From Elephas maximus indicus (lineage: Eukaryota > Chordata > Mammalia > Proboscidea > Elephantidae), in contig NC_064842.1 in NCBI RefSeq assembly GCF_024166365.1, positions 16,339,001 through 16,403,000 of the forward strand: a DNA stretch of 64,000 nt, given 5' to 3'. Positions 10,991 to 21,240 of the stretch are shown in pieces; the stretch's first letter is position 1; each line of letters opens with the position of its first letter. A program made the position numbers and the translations under genes. The notes beneath the pieces were generated by a model. It was not told where the DNA came from, did no database searches, and saw nothing but the letters and a program-made list of their open reading frames with translations.

Positions 10991-12445
10991 GACTTTGGAG
11001 CAATACATTTTGACTTACCTTCAAACAAGTGTTCACATCAGGGCCTGGCACACAATAAACCTTCAAAGGCTGTTTTGTTGTTTCCTTCATTGTTGTCCTG
11101 GTCTCTGTACCTGTCAAGCTAGGCTGGGAGGAGCCACGAAAGAAAGGAATTTTCTCTTCCCCAGGGCATTCCTGGAGGACAGGAGGGGAGGCCTACAAAG
11201 CAAAGGCCTTTCTAGACCCATAATTTAAATGCATTCTCCCACCCACCTCCCTTTTCTTCGAGTAGCTTGTAGTGCACATGATCATCCAGAAGGGGGCAGC
11301 CTCCACTGGTGGGGCCGCGCTCCTTCAGCAGGCTCTGTAGAGCGCAGTTCTTGATTTCACTCCCCCACGTGTTCTCAGAAAGCATGACTAAAATTGGGCA
11401 TTTTTTCTCATTGAAATAAAGCAGAGCTGCTGTCGACAGCAAATTGTCTCAGCAAGATACTGTTTGTCCATAATTTGCAGAAACTATTTTTAAAATAAAC
11501 CAAACACGTGTTGCCACGTTGACAACCACAGAAATTAGCCTGGCACTTGTTTTTTCCCCCCAAAACTGCTTTACTCCTTCACAAGTTTGGAAAGGTATAG
11601 GAGGGACGGTGGAGTTGGAGAACAGTCCTGTGATGTAGTCAGCAAAGGGGAAAGCACTCCGGTCTTTTCTATTATTATTATTATTATTTTGTTATTATTA
11701 TATCGACAAGCACTATTTTTGTAAAAATTTAAGGGCAAGCCTTGTCATCTTGCTGTAAAGCATAAGATTCTGCTTCTTACCCCTCATTTTTCGTTCCCTT
11801 TCTCACTTCTCACTTGAATTTGTCACCTCAGGCCTGTGCATGGTGCATTAAATGCCAGGAGCAAGGCCACAGCTGTCACGGCAAAAAAGTGAGAAAAATG
11901 GCAAGCACATTGTTTCTGGGCATTTGTGAGAACCAGGGTGAGCTTTCTGCCTCTCCGTGGAAGGGCACGTGAGCCAGCCCAGGAGTTAGCAAGCAAACAC
12001 GTTTCTCACAACTAGTCTGTTCATGTGGGAGCAGCAGCAACTCTGAGTGTCTCTGTGTCTGAGGCTCTGGGGCAAGAGAGGGACTGGGGTGTCGTGGGCA
12101 CGTAGGCTGTACCTCCCCGGATGTGACACACAGCCCAGAGCAAGAAGCATGTGGTTGGAAGGCTCCTGATCCAGGGTCCCTCCACCCGACCTCCCCCAGG
12201 CCAGCTGGAGGATAGGTCCTACCTTGGGAGCCTGGAGCCAAGGTCAGGGATCTGCAGCTGAGTCCCCACATCCTGCAGGAAGCCATACCCAGGAACAACA
12301 CTCCCAGGCCCCAGGTTTATAGTCACCAAGCCAAAATCAGGCTTTGAGGCCTGGCAACAGGCAGAATCCTGTCCCAGAAGTCCTGTGATGCAGGGTGCCG
12401 GGACAAACCCTGCTGCCCAAGAGACTCCCTGCACTGCTCAGGTCT
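10991..12445. other. Intergenic DNA without recognised gene
   Basis: Mixed unique-looking sequence. An (ATT)n microsatellite sits at about 11669-11702. A weak CTCF-like match lies at 11286-11299. No exon or conserved protein frame was recognised. Confidence 0.5.
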
Positions 12446-12600
12446 AGGCGTGTGAGTCACGGAAAGATCTTCAGCTTTGGTTCAAAGCCTGGTCTGTCGC
12501 TTACCCACTGTGTGATCTTAGCTAAGTTATTCAACCTCTCTGTGTCTCTGTTTTCTTACCTACAAAATGGGGTTAACAAAGCTTATCTCACAGAGGTTTT
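12446..12600 (+). repeat. MIR SINE
   Basis: 'ttcaaagcctggtctg', 'actgtgtgatcttagctaag' and 'cctctctgtgtctctg...acaaaatggggtt' follow the MIR consensus order. Confidence 0.85.
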
Positions 12601-12744
12601 TTTTTTTCTTTTCTCTTTTTAATTTAATAATATAACAATAGTCATTTTAACCATTTTTTATTGTACAATTCAGTAACATTAATTACATTCACTATGCTGT
12701 GCAACCAATACCATTATCTATTTTCAAAAGTTTTTCTTTTCCGC

Positions 12745-13272
12745 TGTCATGGATTGAATTATGTCTCCCCAAAAATGTGTGTATCAACTTGGTTAGGCCA
12801 TCATTCCCAGACTTGTGACTTGTGTGGTTATCCTCCAGTTTGTGATTGCGATTTTATGTTAAGAGGATTAGGGTGGGATTGTAATACCACCCTTACTCAG
12901 GTCACCTTCTTGATCCAATGTAAAGGGAGTTTCGGGGGAGGAGGGGTGGCCTGCATTACCTTTTATCTCTCAAGAGATAAAAGGGAAGTAAGCAGAGAGT
13001 TGGGGACCTCATACCACCAAGGAAGCAGTGCTGGGAGCGGAGTATGTCCTTTGGACCTGAGGTTCCTGTGCTGAGATGCTCTCACACCAAGGGAAGGCTG
13101 ATGCATCATAAGGACCTTCCTCCAGAAATGACAGAGGGAGAAAGCCTTCCCCTGGAGCTGACGCCCTGAATTTGGACTTGTAGCCTACTCGACTGTGAGA
13201 GAATAAACTTCTCTTTGTTAAAGCCATCCACTTGTGGTATTTCTATTATAGCAGCACTAGATGACTAAGACA
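12745..13272 (+). mobile_element. Solo ERVL/MaLR-like LTR
   Basis: Begins 'tgtcatggattgaatt', contains a short palindrome ('ttatctctcaagagataa'), an AATAAA-type poly(A) signal near 13204 and ends 'gatgactaagaca'. The TG...CA ends and arrangement match MaLR/MLT-type LTRs. It is homologous to 6955-7466 and 1-72. No internal retroviral genes are present. Confidence 0.85.
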
Positions 13273-13280
13273 GCCCCAAA

Positions 13281-13452
13281 CAGAAAAAACCCAAACTCAT
13301 TGCTGTCGAGTCAATTCCGACTCATACTGGCCCTATGAGACAGAGTAGAACTGCCCCTTAGGGTTTCCAAGGAGCAGCTGGTGGATTCGAATTGCTGACC
13401 TTTCGGTTAGCAGCCAAGCGCTTTTCTTAACCACTGTACCACCAGGGCTCCA
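13281..13452 (-). repeat. AfroSINE inserted in L1
   Basis: Minus-strand copy beginning 'aacccaaactcattgctgtc' and ending 'ccaccagggctcc', directly downstream of the LTR and followed by resumed L1 sequence. Confidence 0.9.
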
Positions 13453-14229
13453 AAAACTCAGTAACCTTTAATTCCGCATTCTTCCCTCCCCTCTATCCCC
13501 AGTAACCATTAAACGTTTGGAGGAATCGCCAATCTGTTTTCCACAGCAGCTGCACCATTTTACAATCCCACCACCTATCGGTGAGGGTTTCAGTTTCTCC
13601 ACAGCCTGCCAACACTTGTTATTTTCCTTTTAATAACAGCCATCTTAGTGGGTGTATTTCATGTGGCTTTGATTTGCATTTTCCTAATTACTAACAATGC
13701 TGAGTATCTTTCATGTGCTTACTGGTCATTTGTATATCTTCTTTGGAGAAATGTCTATTCAAGTCATTTGCCCATTTTTAATTGGATTGTTTTTTTATTG
13801 TTGAGTTGCAGGAGTTCTTTATGTATTCTGGATATTAAACCCTTATCAGATAGGTGGTTTCCAAATATTTTCTCCCAATATGTACGTTGTCTTTTTGCTG
13901 TCTTGATGGTGTCCTTTGATGCATAAAGTTTTTAATTTTGATGAAGTCCAATTTATCTGTTTTTTCTTTTTTTGCTTGTGCTTTTGGTGTTAGATCAAAG
14001 AATCCACTGCCAAAAAAACAAGGTCCTAAAGCTTTAATCCTGTGTTTTCTTCTAAGAGTTTTATGGTTTTAGTTTTTATATTTAGGTCATCGATCCATTT
14101 TGAGTTAATTTTCATATATGGTGTGAGGTATCACAGAGTTTTTGTAAGGATTAAATTCCTTAGCCTTAATTCACCTGGCATGGTTCCTGGTGTACATCAA
14201 TTCTTAATCAGCAGTCACCATTATTCTAA

Positions 14230-14420
14230 TGCAGAGGTGGGCAAACTTTTTCTGTACATGGCCAGAAAGTAAATATTTTAGGCTTTTTGGGCCATACAGC
14301 CTCTATAGCAGCTACTCAACTCTGCCATCAGAGTGCGAAAGCGGCCATAGACAATATGCAAATACATAGGCATGGTGTTTCCAATAAAACCGTATTTACA
14401 AACACAGACAAGCTGTAAGG
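14230..14420 (+). repeat. Non-autonomous DNA transposon, hAT-like
   Basis: 'gcagaggtgggcaaactttt', 'gccagaaagtaaatatttta' and 'gggccatacagcctct' match a common mammalian DNA-transposon fossil. The right terminal repeat is lost. I do not commit to the subfamily name. Confidence 0.55.
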
Positions 14421-14614
14421 TGAGTCTTGTCCAGGAGGCTGGACAGTTAAAAGAATAGAAAGGCAGAGGCACAGAGACATCTCTGAAGTGGAGGTGAGGA
14501 AGGAGGGGGAAAATCCATAATGTATTGTTGGGAAGGGTTATCATAAGCCAAGGATTCTTAAGCTGGGTACCATATACCCTCTGTGAACTTATTAATGGGC
14601 TTTGGGTGGTGTCT
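14421..14614. other. Short unassigned stretch
   Basis: No recognised feature between the DNA transposon and the next SINE. Confidence 0.4.
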
Positions 14615-14800
14615 ATAAAAACAAACAAACAAAAAACCAAAAAGCAAAGCTGTTGCTATGGAGTTGATTCCAACTCATAGCAACCCTATAGGACAGAGTA
14701 GAACTGCCTCATACGGTTTCCAAGGAGCTCCTGGTGGATTTGAACTGCCGACCTTTTGGTTAGCAGCTGTAACTCTTAACCACTGTGGCACCCGGGTTTC
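14615..14800 (-). repeat. AfroSINE
   Basis: Minus-strand copy with a long A/C-rich tail, 'gttgattccaactcatagc' and head end 'ggcacccgggtttcc'. Confidence 0.9.
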
Positions 14801-14985
14801 CCAGAGGGTAAAGGGAGCACCCAAATTTATAGCCAGCAGATCAAAAGTGAGGGTGTCATAGGGACCCCCAAGCTTGCAGCTGGTGTCTGAACTCTTGGGC
14901 AGATTTGGCAGTCTGGGGGACTGTGCCCTTTAATTCAGAAACAATAGATTTGCTGTTGATCTTTATAGGGCCCTTACACATGTGG

Positions 14986-15150
14986 GGAAACCCTGGTGGT
15001 GTACTGGTTAAGAGCTATGGCTGCTAACCAAAAGGTCGGCAGTTCGAATCTACCAGGCGCTCCTTGAAAGCTCTGTGGGGCAGTTCTACTCTGTCCTCTA
15101 GGGTCGCTATGAGTGGGAATCGAATTGATGGCAATGGGTTTGGTTTTTTG
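14986..15150 (+). repeat. AfroSINE
   Basis: Sense copy: 'ggaaaccctggtggtgtact', a perfect B-box-like 'gcagttcgaatc', and tail 'ggcaatgggtttggtttttt'. Confidence 0.95.
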
Positions 15151-15152
15151 AA

Positions 15153-15317
15153 CAGATGTGGCACAGTGGTTAAGAGTTCAGCTGCTCATCAAAAAGTCTG
15201 CAGTTTGAATTCACCAGCTGCTCCTTGGAAACCCTATGGGGCAGTTCGACTCTATCCTATAGCGTTGATATGAGTTGGTATCAACTCGAAGGCAAGGGGT
15301 TAGGTGTTTTGGTTTAA
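15153..15317 (+). repeat. AfroSINE, tandem to the previous one
   Basis: A second sense copy follows almost at once, lacking the first bases of the head ('gtggcacagtggttaagagt') and ending 'aggtgttttggttt'. Confidence 0.9.
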
Positions 15318-15883
15318 CAGATGTGGTGAGGGGAGGTGACAGGCTTCCCAGGCCCACAGCTGCTTAGAAGCTGGCTTGGGTCTCCTGGTCTCTCTCTGAG
15401 ACCTTCCACCTAATTGCTGATTCTCTAACTGGGTTGTATTCCTCCTGGTCCCTGGTCCAGACACAGAGCGTCTTTGTTACCAATACAGCCCAGCATTCCC
15501 AGCCAACCTGTGGGGGAGCCCCAGGGAGCCTCTGCGTTTTCAGCCTCTATCTCCTCCCCAGACCCGGCAGAATTGGGGGGCAGTTTGACTTGACCCCAGC
15601 TTCCTGCCCAATCGGATGAGGGGGTGGAGCCCTTAATCAAGGACATAGGAGGGCAGCGCGAGGACTGGCCGGAGGATGGGGGCCGATGGCGCTTTGCTGG
15701 TGCTCCATACTGAGAAAAAGTCCTGCTCAAACGCAGCGTACGCGACACCCCAGGTCACACGCTTGCCCGGCTTTCTGATTCGGGCAACCGGGGCAATGGC
15801 TCATGCTGTCCAATGGTCACAGCACTGAATAGCGATACTGCCGCCATCCCTGCTGGTGAAGAGTCCCCGCGGCACTGACGGCT
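15318..15883. other. Intergenic DNA between SINEs and minisatellite
   Basis: Moderately GC-rich, no recognised gene or repeat. Confidence 0.4.
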
Positions 15884-16642
15884 AAGGGGAGGGGATGCCA
15901 GTGAGGGGAGGAGATGCCGGTGAGAGGAGGGGACGCCGGTGAGGGGAGGGGACGCCGGTGAGGGGAGGAGATGCCGGTGAGGGGAGGGGACATCTGTGAG
16001 GGGAGGGGATGCCGGTGAGGGGAGGAGATGCCGGTGAGGGGAGGGGACGCCGGTGAGGGGAGGGGACGCCGGTGAGGGGAGGGGACGCCGGTGAGGGGAG
16101 GGGACGTTTGTGAGGGGAGGAGATGCGGTGAGGGGAGAAGATGCCGGTGAGAGGAGGGGACGCCGGTGAGAGGAGGGGACGTCTGTGAGGGGAGGGGACG
16201 CCGGTGAGGGGAGGGGACGCCGGTGAGGGGAGGGGACGCCGGTGAGGGGAGGGGACGCCGGTGAGGGGAGGGGACGCGGGTGAGAGGAGGGGACTTCTGT
16301 GAGGGGAGGAGATGCCGGTGAGGGGAGGGGATGCCGGTGAGGGGAGGGGACGCCGGTGAGAGGAGGGGACTTCTGTGAGGGGAAGAGACGCCGGTGAGGG
16401 GAGGGGACGCCGGTGAGGGGAGGGGACATTTGTGAGGGGAGGGGATGCCGGTGAGGGGAGAAGATGCCGGTGAGAGGAGGGGACGCCGGTGAGGGGAGGG
16501 GACGCCGGTGAGGGGAGGGGACGCCGGTGAGGGGAGGGGACGCCGGTGAGGGGCGGGGACGTCGGTGAGGGGAGGGGACGCCGGTGAGGGGAGGGGACGC
16601 CGGTGAGGGGCGGGACGCCGGTGAGGGGAGGGGACGCCGGTG
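15884..16642. repeat. 19-bp G-rich minisatellite, about 40 units
   Basis: Head-to-tail units of 19 bp with consensus 'gccggtgaggggaggggac' on the plus strand. Variants include gatgcc for gacgcc, 'acttctgtga', 'acgtttgtga', 'acatctgtga' and single-base deletions. Each unit carries two GGGG runs on the plus strand. Because 19 is not divisible by 3, an open frame repeats every 57 bp (19 residues), which makes long Pro/Ser/His-rich frames on the minus strand. These are a by-product, not a gene. Confidence 0.97.
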
Positions 16643-17367
16643 CACTGGCTGGCGGATCTCAGGGCTGCTGGAGGGCTGGTGACGCCACCGAGGGTCACAC
16701 TCAATGGGTAGACTGACCAGTGGGACGGAGGTAGGGAGGGGAGGCAGTGGGCATTATATTCCTATTCTTGTATTCGGAGAATTGTCCCAAGACAGGTAGT
16801 TTTTTTGGCCTCCCTGAAGACGTCCCAGAAGCTGAGGAGCTGGCTGCACTTGCTGCTGAGCCATGGCCAGCTCAGTGTCCCCCTCCTATTTTTGTTCCCT
16901 TTGTTCCTGCCTCACTTCCTCCCAGCCTCTCCACTCCTGCTTCCTTGGGGTCACTCGCAAGCTTTTACCTTAGGTCTCACATCTAGGGAACCAGGCTGAG
17001 AGAGCTGGTACCAGAAGTGCTCCAGGAAAGCAGGAGGGTGACCAGTTATCCTCGGTTTCCCAGGATGCGGAACTTTCCCAAGACAGCTGGTCACCTGGAA
17101 AGCAGACTTTGAAGTTGGCTTGTCCACCTGTCTGAAGGCACAGGGACTGTACCACTGGTGGAAATAGGTGGTGCAATCACAATGACCTGTGGTTAGCTGG
17201 AATGAGGTACAGGTGGAAACTGAGGTCCTGAGGTACGCGGTGGCCATGGGCATTATTAGGATCATGGTGCGGGCTGGCCGCTTTAGACAGCATTGGAACC
17301 CTTGCAGAACGAAGGTGGTAGGTTCCAGGCAGCTAACTGCCAACATCAAGCTTGTTGTGAAAGCTGC
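16643..17367. other. Intergenic DNA without recognised gene
   Basis: No known repeat or coding signal was recognised. A poly(A) run near 17370 belongs to the next SINE. Confidence 0.4.
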
Positions 17368-17534
17368 GTCTAAAAAAAAAAAAAAATCAGTTGCCGCCAA
17401 GTCTGACTCATACCGACCCAAAGGACAGAGTATAACTGCCCCATAGGGTTTCCAAGGAGCACCTGGTGGATTTGAACTGCCCACCTTTTGGTTAGCAGCC
17501 ATAGCTCTTAACCACTGTGCCACCAGGGTTTCCA
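17368..17534 (-). repeat. AfroSINE
   Basis: Minus-strand copy: A15 tail, 'gttgccgccaagtctgact', head end 'gccaccagggtttcc'. Confidence 0.9.
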
Positions 17535-17992
17535 GCAAGCGGATCTAAGGGTCCTCAAAAAAGTCTGGCGGTTTCCTTCCTCCAGAGCACAGCTACTCTG
17601 GCCAACAGCTGCAGGACCCTTTGGGGTTGGGTTGGAAGAATATTGTCACACATAACTTGCAGTGCTGTTGCAGGATCTTTCTTCAAGCGGGCCTGGCCTA
17701 CCTTTCAGACAATGCTCTACCATCTGTGAACTTAGATCTGGACAGGTCTGGAATTTTCCATGGCAACAGCCAGGCTCAGTCTTCTGGGGTAGGTGCTGAC
17801 ATTGCTCCCAGAGACCTGAAATGGTCCTCTGGTTACAGTGGGGCTTATAGAGTCCGTGAGATAGAAGATTTCTGGCCAAAGTCATCTCGCCTTGAGCCCA
17901 GTGGGTCCATAGACCCATCCTGGGGTTATCTTCCCGGTTCCCAGACATATAATTGGGGCCTAAGGAGTAAAGCCAACACCTGTCTGTCATTG
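17535..17992. other. Intergenic DNA, unassigned
   Basis: Could be an old LTR, but no diagnostic motif is clear. No gene seen. Confidence 0.35.
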
Positions 17993-18425
17993 TGTTATAC
18001 TGAGGTGGCTTGTGTGTTGATGTGATGCTGGAAGCTATGCCACTGGGATTTCAGATACCAGGAGGGTCACCCATGGTGGACAGGTTTCAACAAAGCTTCC
18101 AGACTAAGATAGACTAGGAAGAAAGGCCTGGTGACCTACTTCTGAAAATTAATCAATGAAAACCTTATGGATCACAACAGAACATTGTCTGACTCATTTG
18201 CTTTGGACCTGTCATCAGGAAGAATCAATTGCTGGAGGAGGACATCGTGTTTGGTGAAGTAGAGGGCCAGCAAAGGCAAGGGAGACCCTCAGTGGGTGGA
18301 TTGGCACAATAGGTGCAGTGATGGACTTGAACATGCCAGCAATTGTGAGGATGATGCAGGACCATGCAATATTTCATTCCGTTGTACATAAGAGTAAGAG
18401 CTGACTCAACAGCAGCTACCTACCT
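17993..18425 (+). repeat. Internally deleted RTE/BovB-type element
   Basis: The plus strand carries the RTE 5' ~200 bp ('gtgatgctggaagctatgcc' through the 'aggaagaaaggcctgg' segment). After a junction near 18225, the 3' end follows ('agagggccagcaaaggcaag' to 'agctgactcaacagcagct'). Most of the ORF is absent. Confidence 0.8.
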
Positions 18426-19315
18426 ACCTATGGAGTAAAGACAGTGCCCAGTGACGTGTAAGCACCTGAGCTGCCACTCCAGGCTCTGTTTTCTGAGGCG
18501 TCCGCACCAGGTGGCCCCATGAAGACTGGGAGGCCGGCATGGAGGAATAGAGGTAGCACCCCTCCCTGCCAGCAGGGGCCAAAGTCTGAGCCTCTGAGGC
18601 TGTGGGACTGGTGCAGCAACACAGGACTCATTCATGGTCTCCCACCACAACAGGTGAGGGGTCCACAGGCCAAGGGGCCCCTGGGGCTCCATTTGGATCA
18701 CACGCTCATTCTGTCTCTCAAGGGCAGGCACACTTAGTCGTGGCAGCCTGGGCCACTGACATTTGTCTTAAGCAGGAAGAAAGACCCACAATCCCATTGA
18801 TTGAGCCAGCAGGCAACTCTTCCCCAACCACAGGCCCATGTGCCTGATGGGTGACCAGGCTCCTCTCCTAAGCCCCTACCCAGTGTGGGCTCTGGCCTCT
18901 TCCCCAGTGCTCAGGACCTCCAGGACATACGGAGTCTGGACTGCTCCAGGTGAGCAGGTAGAGGGGTGTAGAACCCTAGAAGGCCTGGCCCCTTACTACA
19001 GGCAAAGTCCGGTAGGAGGAAAAGGAGTGGGGAGAGGTGCTGTAGACTGAAGGATTGGGCGGAGTCTCTGCAGCCCCATGGAGTGGGCATGAGGTTAAGT
19101 AGGGAAATAAGTGAATGGTCTAACTTCTACCACGACAGCAGGGCTGCACATGGGTGGGGGGTAGTCATAAAACTCAGGGATAACCACAGAGGCTCCTAGC
19201 ACTGCTAGACATTGAAGAAACAGAAGTTAACAGGGTAAAGTCCCTGTCCTCAGGGGCCACACTGTAAACGGGGAGAGAGACCATAACCTGTAGGATGGTT
19301 TTGAATACTGCTACC
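18426..19315. other. Intergenic DNA without recognised gene
   Basis: GC-rich, with several overlapping frames on both strands and no recognisable product. Confidence 0.4.
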
Positions 19316-19500
19316 AGTGCCGGCTGCCTTCAAATCAACTCCAATTCACGGTGACCCCACGTGTGTCAGAGTAGAACTGTGCTCCATAGTGTTTTCAATG
19401 GCTGACTTTTCAGAAATAGATTACTAGGCCTTTCTTGTAAGGCACCTCTATGTGAAGTTTAACCTCCCACATTTCTGTTAGCAGCTGAGTGTGTTAACAG
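19316..19500 (-). repeat. AfroSINE, long subfamily, truncated head
   Basis: 'gctgccttcaaatcaactcc' through 'gttagcagctgagtgtgttaac'; the terminal head bases are missing. Confidence 0.85.
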
Positions 19501-20440
19501 CCATATGAAAGATAAAACAGGGCAATGTGGTAGAGTGTGAATGGGGCCATCTTGTTTTAGCTGGAGCATTCAGAGATCTTTCCAAGGATCTTTTGCAATG
19601 TTGGCTCTACTATTTGGGCCAAGACCTCAAAGATGGCATCTTTGCTTGAGTTCTCCAGAAAGCAGTCTAAGGTGGACAGTGAAACTCCAGGGAGTTATGA
19701 GGCAAGGAGGAGGGAGCACCAATCCAAGGGTGCATCACCAAGCTGATCCTGTGGGGCCATCCTCTGAGAAGCTAATCAGAGGGGTGGTGGTGAAGGAGGA
19801 AGAATCTATCCCCCCGTTCTTGTCTCTCATTGGTGAAAGGTTTGTACCATGGGAGTAAAATCCCCCAAACTGCAAGGTTGCACAGGCCAACAGGGAAGCC
19901 CCAGGGCAGCTAACAACTCAGGTACAGAGCAGGCTCTGGGTAAGGCACTGTCAGACTGTGCCTGCATGGAAGTTGGCTGGAACCCACAGGGCTGGTGGCC
20001 GCTGCATCAGCAGGACTGATACAGATCAAGAATCAAGTGAGCATAGTTGCCATGTGGTAACTAGGGACAATATCCCAGGCAGAGAAACAGAAGGTGCAAA
20101 GGCCCCGTGGCTTTTCACCTTCTGTACTTTTGACAATGACTATTTAAAATGATAAAGGGTGCAACGCCAACATCCCCAACACACACACACAAATACAGAA
20201 TTCTAAAAGTTCTGCAAATAAAACCTGGCAATCCAGAGCTGGGGAGGAGCTAACAGGAAGCACATGGTAAAGGACAGCAAATCCCTTGATGTGCTGTAAA
20301 GGCTTCTCTATCCAGGGGCTTCCACTGCCCGACCCAGCCAAGCAGCCATTTATTAGCTTAACAAACACTAGCTGGGTGGCTGCTGTGGACCAAGCACTTT
20401 GCTTAGCATCGGACCCAGGGCAAAGATGACACGCCATTTG
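19501..20440. other. Intergenic DNA, probably old repeats
   Basis: The stretch around 20060-20110 ('cagaaggtgcaaaggcccc') resembles an old mammal-wide repeat also seen at 61480-61850. A short CA tract is near 20180. No gene recognised. Confidence 0.4.
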
Positions 20441-20444
20441 CCCT

Positions 20445-20600
20445 CCAGACAACGCCAGCGTAGGGAGGAAGACAGAACAGCCCTGGGTTTGAAACCAGGC
20501 AAATTCTGGATTCAGATCCCTGTTCCTGTTTCCTCATCTGTATAATGGAGATTATAAAGCTTTGTTCACAGACTTGATAAATTGAGAACACAGGTGCTTC
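20445..20600 (+). repeat. MIR SINE
   Basis: 'ggattcagatccctg' and 'gtttcctcatctgtataatgg' are MIR-like. Confidence 0.65.
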
Positions 20601-20603
20601 TAT

Positions 20604-20862
20604 GTTGTTGTTAGCTGCCGGTAGGTCGGCCCCCAACTCATGGCAACCACTGTGACTCATAGGGTTTCCACTGGCTGATTTTCAGTAGATCACCAGGCCT
20701 TTCTTCCTAGTCTTAGTGTGGAAGCTCTGCTGAAATCTGTTCAGCATCACAGCAACACGCAAACCTCCACTGACAGACCGGGGGTAGCTGCACATGAGGT
20801 GCAGTGGCCAGGAATCGAAGCCTGGTCATTCAGTATCAGAGCTCCTGAGTCACTGCACCTCC
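20604..20862 (-). repeat. tRNA-headed SINE with RTE-like body
   Basis: On the minus strand a tRNA-like head (20798-20859) has a 7-bp acceptor pairing GGTGCAG/CTGCACC and a T-arm-like CCAGG...CCTGG around 'TTCGATT'. It is joined to RTE-related sequence ('agcagagcttccacacta', 'aggaagaaaggcctgg') and ends in an ACAAC-type tail. Same family as 56073-56392. Confidence 0.8.
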
Positions 20863-20904
20863 CCTCTTGCCCTGTCTTGAATACTCTAGAGAGGGTCTTG
20901 TTGA

Positions 20905-21119
20905 CAGCCACCAACCAGCCAACCAGTTGCCTTCAAGTCAATTCTGACTCATGGCGACCCCATGTGTCAGAGAACTGTGCTCCATATGGTTTTCAATGGC
21001 TACAGCTTGTTGGAAGTAGATCTTCAGGCCTTTCATCGAGGTGCCTCTGGGTGGATTCAAACCACCAACCTTCCGGTTAGCAGCTAAGCGCTTAACCGTT
21101 TGTGCTACCCAGGACCCCA
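20905..21119 (-). repeat. AfroSINE, long subfamily
   Basis: Minus-strand copy from 'ccagttgccttcaagtcaat' to 'gctacccaggacccc', ending about 100 bp downstream of the ITPKB poly(A) site. Confidence 0.9.
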
Positions 21120-21234
21120 GGACCTTCACAGCCCCCATGCAATTCCCCATCACCATCCACTCACTCATCAGACTCTTCTTCAGGGCTTGGGGCCCGAACT
21201 GACGACACTGCAGCAGCACCGTGGTCTTCAGGCC

Positions 21235-21240
21235 TTTATT
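21235..21240 (-). promoter_or_regulatory. ITPKB: ITPKB poly(A) signal AATAAA
   Basis: Plus-strand 'tttatt' reads AATAAA on the coding strand, followed in sense by 'GGCCTGAAGACCACGG'. It is the canonical hexamer just before repeats begin, so it is chosen as the gene's main 3' end. Confidence 0.75.

Larger units (their letters stand above)
12605..14225 (-). repeat. L1 LINE 3' region (minus), split by an LTR and a SINE
   Basis: L1 3' UTR sequence at 12640-12744 ('gtacaattcagtaacatt') continues after the LTR and SINE at about 13453. It runs through typical antisense L1 sequence ('ccatcttagtgggtg', 'gctttgatttgcattttcc', 'gttctttatgtattctgga', 'ccattttgagttaatttt') to about 14225. No open frame remains. 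Confidence 0.85.

Noticed and set aside
12745..13272. Endogenous retrovirus with genes
   Set aside because: Only a single LTR is present, with no gag, pol or env sequence on either side.
15755..16704. Two overlapping minus-strand frames of 296 and 295 codons rich in Pro, Ser and His
   Set aside because: They are produced by the 19-bp minisatellite, whose unit length keeps several frames open; no non-repetitive protein sequence or splice context.
1..21216. A neighbouring gene downstream of ITPKB (human order suggests STUM, a membrane protein)
   Set aside because: No exon with recognisable protein sequence was found; only a UTR could be hidden here and I cannot support it.
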